Assembly: GCA_009705185.1 (NCBI GenBank)
Contig: WLCS01000018.1
Span: 1 to 11,961 of the forward strand
From: Actinomycetota bacterium
GTDB taxonomy: Bacteria > Actinomycetota > Actinomycetes > Nanopelagicales > Nanopelagicaceae
Direction of reading: 5' to 3'
DNA: 11,961 bases
The notes under the pieces were generated by a model. That model worked only from the letters and a program-made list of their open reading frames with translations, was not told the DNA's origin and made no database searches. Position numbers and translations under genes: made by a program. This document shows positions 7,058 through 11,961 of this stretch, piece by piece (position 1 is the stretch's first letter; every line of letters begins with the position of its first letter).

Positions 7058-9217
7058 TTAAGTTCGATAAACGTCGTACACGCCTTCAATAGCGCGTACT
7101 GCAGCTAATACTGAATCTAGGTGCTTTGCATCAGCCATTTCAAAAGTAAATCTCGAAATTGCTACACGATCTTTCGATGTACTTACTGCCGCACTCAAAA
7201 TATTTACATGTTGTTCAGATAGCGTTCTTGTCACATCGGCCAAAAGCCTTGCCCGATCAAGAGCTTCAACCTGAATATTTACAAGGAAGATACTTGCTGC
7301 TCCAGCAAGCCATTTAACTCCCACTACCCTCTCGATTTGGTGCGTACGCAAATCGGATGCGTTAATGCAATCTTCGCGATGCACCGAAATGCCAGAGCCC
7401 TTCGTTATGAAACCCATAATTGCGTCGCCTGGTACCGGCGTGCAACAACGTGCCAATTTCACAAGAACATCATCAACGCCTTCCACTTCAACAGCGCTAG
7501 AAGTTCTCTTCGTAGCTTGAGTTCCAGTCGGAATATGTTCAATTGTGGCCTCGGGATGAGAATCCTCAGCACCCATACTTGCAACTAACTTTTCAATAAT
7601 GGAAGCTGCAGACACATGGCCATCACCCACGGCGTTATAGAGAGCATCGATATCGGCGTAATGCATATCGTGAGCCAATTCGAGAAGTGACTGACCCGCA
7701 AAAATTTTCTGTAGTGGTAGTCCGGCTTTGCGCATCTGTCGAGCAATCGATTCTCGTCCTGCATCAATTGCTTCTTCGCGTCGCTCCTTACTGAACCATG
7801 CCTTAATCTTTGATCTCGCACGAGGACTCTTTACAAAGTTGAGCCAATCTCGACTAGGACCAGCGTGTTCCCCTTTATTTGTAACAATTTCAATGACATC
7901 ACCATTGTTAAGTTTCGACTCCAGAGGAACTAAGCGCCCATTTACTTTTGCTCCTGCGCAACGTAAACCAACATCTGTGTGAACAGAAAAAGCAAAGTCA
8001 ACCGGAGTAGATCCACCAGGAAGGGCAACCACAGAGCCTTTCGGAGTGAAGACGAAAACTTCAGGGCTTCCCAAATCAAATCGCAGAGCCTCTAAGAATT
8101 CTGACGGATCTTCAGTTTCTTTCTGCCATTCGTGCAATTGGCGAAGCCACAACATCTCAGGAGAGTTAGTTTCTGGGTCTCCCCCTTGTTTATATTTCCA
8201 GTGCGCAGCAATACCGAATTCTGCTCGTGAATGCATTTCGTATGTGCGAATTTGAATCTCGATGGCTTTACCGGTTGGTCCAATCACTGTCGTATGCAGA
8301 GATTGATACAAATTGAACTTAGGCATTGCAATGTAATCTTTGAAGCGACCAGGAACAGGACTCCATCGAGCATGGATCGAACCTAGAACTGCGTAACAAT
8401 CTTTAACATCATTAACTAAAACTCGAATTCCAACAAGATCATAAATATCATTGAACTCGCGACCACGCACAACCATCTTCTGATAAACGCTGAAGAAATG
8501 TTTCTTACGCCCAGTAACAGTCGCAGAAATACTATCTTTTGCAAGATCTGCTTCAACATCGGCAATAACCTCAGCGGTAAGTGCATCACGCGATGGAGAA
8601 CGTTCTGCAACCAATCTAGAAATTTCTTCGAATTTCTTGGGCTCTAGAACTGCGAAAGAAAGATCTTCAAGTTCCCACTTAATGGCGTTCATTCCCAAGC
8701 GATGAGCTAATGGTGCGTAGATATCGAGAGTCTCTCGAGCCTTTCGATGAGCGCTTTCAGAAGAAACAAATCCCCACGTGCGCGCATTGTGCAATCTATC
8801 TGCCAGTTTTATGACAAGCACTCGAATGTCTCTAGACATGGCAATTACCATTTTTCGTACCGTTTCAGCTTCTGCTGTAGGTCCGTACGTAAGTTTGTCT
8901 AATTTAGTGACACCGTCAACAAGGTTCGCAATCTCATCGCCGAAATCATTACGTAACTGATCAAGTGAGTAAGGTGTATCTTCGACTGTATCGTGCAAGA
9001 GAGATGCGATGATCGTTGTTTCATTAAGCCCAAGTTCAGCCAAAATCTTTGAGACCGCAACAGGATGAGTTATGTAATCTTCACCGGATTTTCGAAACTG
9101 ACCATCATGGGCTGTGCGCGCAACGTTGTACGCACGTTCAATCTCTGCAGTCTGCGAGTTTGGGTGATGCTCCTTGAGCTCATCAACCAAAGGTGCAAGC
9201 AGGGAGTCGATACTCAT
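7058..9217 (-). CDS. rel: Bifunctional (p)ppGpp synthetase/hydrolase (long RSH, Rel)
   Basis: Stringent-response enzyme that makes and degrades (p)ppGpp, acting at the ribosome when uncharged tRNA accumulates. Length is 719 residues. Domains in order: HD hydrolase (about 25-170) with H51, H75-D76 in LLHDTVEDT, and D140 in KLADRLHNAR; synthetase (about 235-345) with YDLVGIRV (259-266), RFKDYIAMPKFNLYQSLHT (291-309) and IEIQIRT (319-325); TGS (about 386-447, EVFVFTPKG); helical region; Cys-containing domain with ARCCTPVPGDAI (589-600); and C-terminal ACT (about 640-719). The HD residues are intact and the synthetase loop reads RFKD, as in bifunctional Rel, not the EFDD-type loop of E. coli RelA. 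Both activities are therefore expected. It lacks the longer N-terminal extension of Streptomyces and Mycobacterium enzymes. The ATG lies 13 bp after secF; the nearest SD-like bases are a weak AGG. Confidence 0.96.
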   Translation of the reverse strand: MSIDSLLAPLVDELKEHHPNSQTAEIERAYNVARTAHDGQFRKSGEDYITHPVAVSKILAELGLNETTIIASLLHDTVEDTPYSLDQLRNDFGDEIANLVDGVTKLDKLTYGPTAEAETVRKMVIAMSRDIRVLVIKLADRLHNARTWGFVSSESAHRKARETLDIYAPLAHRLGMNAIKWELEDLSFAVLEPKKFEEISRLVAERSPSRDALTAEVIADVEADLAKDSISATVTGRKKHFFSVYQKMVVRGREFNDIYDLVGIRVLVNDVKDCYAVLGSIHARWSPVPGRFKDYIAMPKFNLYQSLHTTVIGPTGKAIEIQIRTYEMHSRAEFGIAAHWKYKQGGDPETNSPEMLWLRQLHEWQKETEDPSEFLEALRFDLGSPEVFVFTPKGSVVALPGGSTPVDFAFSVHTDVGLRCAGAKVNGRLVPLESKLNNGDVIEIVTNKGEHAGPSRDWLNFVKSPRARSKIKAWFSKERREEAIDAGRESIARQMRKAGLPLQKIFAGQSLLELAHDMHYADIDALYNAVGDGHVSAASIIEKLVASMGAEDSHPEATIEHIPTGTQATKRTSSAVEVEGVDDVLVKLARCCTPVPGDAIMGFITKGSGISVHREDCINASDLRTHQIERVVGVKWLAGAASIFLVNIQVEALDRARLLADVTRTLSEQHVNILSAAVSTSKDRVAISRFTFEMADAKHLDSVLAAVRAIEGVYDVYRT
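7076..7099. terminator. Terminator-like hairpin at the rel/DUF349 convergence
   Basis: GTACACGC (7076-7083), an 8-nt loop, and GCGCGTAC (7092-7099). On the plus strand the 8-bp stem has one A-C mismatch. In the minus transcript the same position is a G-U pair, so the stem is continuous. It starts 22 nt after the DUF349 stop and lies inside the last codons of rel. No clear U-run follows in either direction. As a terminator it would suit the DUF349 transcript best, because stopping rel here would remove the rel stop codon. It may also be a coding coincidence. Confidence 0.35.
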
Positions 9218-9230
9218 AACAACCTAAAAG

Positions 9231-10280
9231 TTATTTGCGACCCTTACGCTTTGGTTGATTACGAGGTCCACTTCCAGTTGATGGCTTGGCAGCCTTTACA
9301 TCTGCAACAGGTGCTGCTCCCCCGCGAGCTGCAACACGCTTAGCAAGTGCTTGCATAGCAGGCTCTTTTTCGCGTAGTTGAGCTAAGAATGGTGGCGCTA
9401 TAAAGATTGAAGAATACGTTCCCACCGCAAGACCAATAAAGAGAGCGAGTGAAAGATCCTTTAGGGTTCCTGCTCCAAGTAATCCAGCACCAACAAAGGG
9501 AATCGAAGCAACAGGAAGTAGAGCAATGATTGAAGTATTCGCTGAACGAACCAAAGTCTGATTCACAGCCAAGTTAGCTGCTTGTGAATAGGTCTGCTTT
9601 GAATTCGCTGCAACAGACTTTGTGTTCTCTCGAACTTTATCAAACACAACTACTGTGTCATAAAGCGAGTAACCAAGAATGGTCAAGAAACCGATGACTG
9701 TCGCCGGCGTTACATCAAAACCAACAAGAGCATAAATACCAACAGTAATGAAAACGTCGTGAACCACAGCAACAATTGCTGCTATTGCCATCTTGGGTTC
9801 AAATGCCATTGCAAGGAAGAGCATTACTGCTAGAAGGAAGGCAATAAGACCGTAGATTGCTTTCTTGGTGATCTCTTTACCCCATGATGGTCCAACTAGT
9901 TGGGTATCAATTGATTCCGCGGTTACTCCAAAAGTTGAAGTGAGTGCGGTTTCAATCGCAGATGACTGAGCTGGAGTGACAGCGCCAGTCTGGATGCGAA
10001 CCTTGGTGTCGCCAATTTTCTGAACAATTACTTCGCCTTCGATGCCAATGTTTGCAACCGAAGTACGTGCTTGTTCAACAGAAACATTCGCCTTATTGAG
10101 TGTGTATGAAGCTCCACCCTTGAACTCAAGCCCTAAGTGCAGACCTTGAATTACGAGAGCAGCAATAGAGGCAAGAATGAAGAGTGCAGAGATTGAATAC
10201 CAACGCTTACGGTTTTCAACAATATTAAATGATGTCTCTCCTGAATAGAGACGACCACCGAGACCGGAAAATTTAGCCAT
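9231..10280 (-). CDS. secF: Protein translocase subunit SecF
   Basis: Inner-membrane partner of SecD that aids late steps of Sec-dependent export using the proton gradient. Length 349 residues. Visible: first membrane segment (about 28-47), the extracytoplasmic domain with LEFKGGASYTL (51-61), and five further membrane segments from about 142 to 300. These include HDVFITVGIYALVGFDVTP (174-192) and the conserved ILGYSLYDTVVVFDKVREN (201-219). The tail is basic and Gly/Pro-rich, ending PKRKGRK. The start at 10280 is chosen because GGAGG (10290-10294) precedes it at 9 nt and MAKFSGLGGRLYSGETSF resembles family N-termini. The frame is open to 10376, but that part lies inside secD. The gene is 4 bp after secD, so the pair is co-translated. 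Confidence 0.96.
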   Translation of the reverse strand: MAKFSGLGGRLYSGETSFNIVENRKRWYSISALFILASIAALVIQGLHLGLEFKGGASYTLNKANVSVEQARTSVANIGIEGEVIVQKIGDTKVRIQTGAVTPAQSSAIETALTSTFGVTAESIDTQLVGPSWGKEITKKAIYGLIAFLLAVMLFLAMAFEPKMAIAAIVAVVHDVFITVGIYALVGFDVTPATVIGFLTILGYSLYDTVVVFDKVRENTKSVAANSKQTYSQAANLAVNQTLVRSANTSIIALLPVASIPFVGAGLLGAGTLKDLSLALFIGLAVGTYSSIFIAPPFLAQLREKEPAMQALAKRVAARGGAAPVADVKAAKPSTGSGPRNQPKRKGRK

Positions 10281-10284
10281 TGTC

Positions 10285-11814
10285 TTATGCCTCCACAGTT
10301 GAATTTGATTGAGAAGTTGCACTCTTGAGTCCAACACTCTTAGCTGAGAAGCCAGAAAGAGGATGTCCTGATGCAAAGAAATTCATTCGCGCAATAATTG
10401 TCACTATCGGCTTTGTAAAGATAAATACAACCAATAAGTCAACAATTGTTGTGAGTCCTAGCGTGAATGCGAATCCGCGGACTCCACCGACTGCGAAGAA
10501 GTAGAGAAGTACCGCTGCAAGGATTGAGACCATGTCAGCCACGATAATTGTGTGTCGAGCGCGTGCCCAACCACTTTCAACGGCAGAACGTAGTGATCGG
10601 CCTTCACGCGCTTCATCACGTACACGTTCGAAGAAAACGATAAATGAGTCTGCAGTAATACCGATGGCAACGATTGCTCCGGCAATTCCAGCAAGGGTAA
10701 GTGTGAATCCAATAGCTTCGCCCAAGACTAAGAACAAGAGATACACGAGAGCTGATGCGATTAATAGAGAGCCTACTGTCACAAAACCAAGTGCTCTGTA
10801 ATAGAAGATTGAGAAAAGTACAACCAAACCAAGGCCAAGGATTCCAGCAAGCAATCCTGCACGCAATTGATCAGAACCAAGAGTTGGTGAAACTTGCTGC
10901 ACTTCGCCTCTGTCGAATGCAAGAGGTAGAGCTCCGTACTTGAGTACATTTGCTAAATCTTGCGCTTCAACTTGCGAAAATGATCCAGTAATTTGAGCAT
11001 TACCTGAAGGAATAGCTTCATTGATAACTGGAGCAGACACGACAAGACCATCGAGAACAATTGCAACTTGATTCTGCGGAGAAGGCAATGAAGTCACTCG
11101 TGATGTGAGTGCACCAAATGCCTTTGTTCCATCACCATTGAAAGTAAGAAGTACGTACCAAGCGCTAGCGCCCTGTGAATCAATTCCCGCAGATGCTTTA
11201 GAAACTTGACGACCTAAAACTTCAGCTGGGGCAAGAATGTACTTACTTGTACCTGTACGTGAACAGGCGACAATTGTGTCTGTAGGTGCATCTGCACCAG
11301 TTCCTTGCAGACTTGATGGATTTGAACAATCAAGTGCTGCAAATTTTGCATTCAATGCCGCTGACACGCCTGATGCCGGTGTTGCAGTATCAGAGGCGGC
11401 TCCACCGAGCGCTGAAGATTCAGCTAACACTTGGCGGAAACGTAACTCAGCTGTCTGTCCTACTAAATCTACGACGCGACGACCTGAATCACCAGGTACT
11501 GAAATAACAATCTGACGATTTGTTCCACTGCCCTGCGCAGTTACTTCAGATTCAGCAACACCAAGTGAATTCACACGCTGGCGAATAATTGATACTGCCT
11601 GATCGATTGCCTCAGATGTAATTTTGTTTGAATCATTAGATGCACGCGGCTGAAGAGTGACGCTTGTGCCACCTCGTAGATCAAGACCAAGTCGGACAGA
11701 GGTCGCACCTTGAATAAGGGCGGTGGCCATAAGTCCCACAAGAAGTACTGCCAAGATTGCCAAGGCTCGAACTGGTCGGCTAGAGGTCTTCACTGGTTTA
11801 GTAGGTGTGGACAT
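10285..11814 (-). CDS. secD: Protein translocase subunit SecD
   Basis: Membrane subunit of the Sec accessory complex, working with SecF. Length 509 residues, within the actinobacterial range. Order: short cytoplasmic N-terminus, membrane segment (about 15-35), RLGLDLRGGTSVTLQ (41-55), the large extracytoplasmic domain with EAIDQAVSIIRQRVNSLGV (68-86) and VAIVLDGLVVSAPVINEAI (250-268), then five membrane segments between about 317 and 475. These include GIAGAIVAIGITADSFIVFFERVRDE (376-401), the family signature carrying the functional Asp. The external domain holds two cysteines, C163 and C184, flanking an Ala/Ser/Gly-rich insert. The ATG at 11814 lies 11 bp after the ruvB stop and has no purine-rich ribosome site, so coupling to ruvB is likely. 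A yajC gene, usual at this point, is absent. Confidence 0.96.
   Translation of the reverse strand: MSTPTKPVKTSSRPVRALAILAVLLVGLMATALIQGATSVRLGLDLRGGTSVTLQPRASNDSNKITSEAIDQAVSIIRQRVNSLGVAESEVTAQGSGTNRQIVISVPGDSGRRVVDLVGQTAELRFRQVLAESSALGGAASDTATPASGVSAALNAKFAALDCSNPSSLQGTGADAPTDTIVACSRTGTSKYILAPAEVLGRQVSKASAGIDSQGASAWYVLLTFNGDGTKAFGALTSRVTSLPSPQNQVAIVLDGLVVSAPVINEAIPSGNAQITGSFSQVEAQDLANVLKYGALPLAFDRGEVQQVSPTLGSDQLRAGLLAGILGLGLVVLFSIFYYRALGFVTVGSLLIASALVYLLFLVLGEAIGFTLTLAGIAGAIVAIGITADSFIVFFERVRDEAREGRSLRSAVESGWARARHTIIVADMVSILAAVLLYFFAVGGVRGFAFTLGLTTIVDLLVVFIFTKPIVTIIARMNFFASGHPLSGFSAKSVGLKSATSQSNSTVEA
10290..10294 (-). promoter_or_regulatory. Ribosome binding site deciding the secF start
   Basis: GGAGG on the minus strand within the last codons of secD, 9 nt before the ATG at 10280. 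It excludes the upstream open-frame start at 10376. Confidence 0.7.
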
Positions 11815-11825
11815 AAGAGGAGAGT

Positions 11826-11961
11826 CTAGGCGTCAGGCGCTGGTGTGTCGAAAAGAGAGGCTATTCCGGGGGGTGGTGTGCGTCCCACATGTTCAAAGCC
11901 CAAAGATGTAGCAACTCTGCCCCTCGGTGTTCTCGCCATAAATCCATTACGAACCAAGAAC
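11826..11961 (-). CDS. ruvB: Holliday junction helicase RuvB, last 44 residues (runs off right edge)
   Basis: Only the C-terminus of RuvB is in the window. RuvB is the AAA+ motor of the RuvAB branch-migration complex. The frame is read from 11960 and reads [18 protein letters not shown], followed by SLGFEHVG and a Pro-rich end closing APDA at a TAG (11826-11828). The RTPRGR segment is the hallmark of the winged-helix DNA-binding domain at the RuvB C-terminus. The ATPase part lies beyond the edge. The gene leads into secD after 11 bp. Ruv genes upstream of the sec pair are the standard actinobacterial order. Confidence 0.92.
   Translation of the reverse strand, partial: FLVRNGFMARTPRGRVATSLGFEHVGRTPPPGIASLFDTPAPDA

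Noticed and set aside
10281..10376. N-terminal extension of secF to an ATG at 10376
   Set aside because: The added residues lie within secD and do not resemble SecF. GGAGG stands at the right distance from the ATG at 10280.
11237..11515. Open frame of 92 codons on the plus strand
   Set aside because: It is antisense to the exported domain of SecD, with no supporting start signal or recognisable product.
11814..11824. Strong SD-like purine run (AAGAGGAGAG type) on the plus strand
   Set aside because: No plausible plus-strand start codon with a lasting open frame follows it. It is the complement of the ruvB-secD junction.
1..11961. Mobile elements, CRISPR arrays, tRNA genes or a defence-type gene cluster
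   Set aside because: None was seen on either strand. Genes are contiguous housekeeping genes with even composition and tight spacing, leaving no room for an accessory island.

Overview
The window is a dense block of conserved housekeeping genes. It probably comes from a streamlined, low-GC actinobacterium. Gene order is the main argument: ruvB-secD-secF-rel, then (after one opposite-strand gene) a metallo-beta-lactamase-fold hydrolase, hisS, aspS, a DUF948 membrane protein and alaS. This matches the chromosomal backbone of Streptomyces and Mycobacterium. Base composition is only about 45% G+C by counting sample lines, and gaps between same-strand genes are 4 to 55 bp. Several genes normally found in this block (yajC, apt, ppiB, rpsD) are not at their usual places. 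Low GC, compactness and these absences fit freshwater acI-type Actinobacteria (Nanopelagicales). That placement is an inference and has not been tested by phylogeny.

Layout from high to low coordinates, following the main (minus) direction of transcription: the 3' end of ruvB (11826-11961); secD (10285-11814) and secF (9231-10280), the accessory membrane subunits of the Sec translocon; and rel (7058-9217), the bifunctional (p)ppGpp synthetase/hydrolase. These look like one transcription unit, with gaps of 11, 4 and 13 bp. Rel meets the only plus-strand gene head-on: a three-repeat DUF349 protein (5738-7054) whose stop codon lies 3 bp from that of rel.

A 118-bp divergent region (5620-5737) separates the DUF349 gene from the second minus-strand unit. 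This unit holds a glyoxalase-II-like hydrolase (4963-5619), hisS (3698-4966, 4-bp ATGA overlap), aspS (1932-3671), a small DUF948 membrane protein (1514-1876) and alaS (first 497 codons, 1-1491, running off the left edge). Three of these five genes charge tRNA. They sit next to the stringent-response enzyme that senses uncharged tRNA, although nothing here shows shared regulation.

I found no tRNA, rRNA, CRISPR array, insertion sequence, prophage or defence gene, and no sign of a novel multi-gene system. The parts worth a second look are small: an inverted repeat enclosing the alaS start region, a near-perfect 16-bp dyad plus a hairpin between aspS and the DUF948 gene, a hairpin at the rel/DUF349 convergence, the missing backbone genes, and sequence hints that AspRS is non-discriminating. 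No stretch longer than 120 bp lacks a gene.
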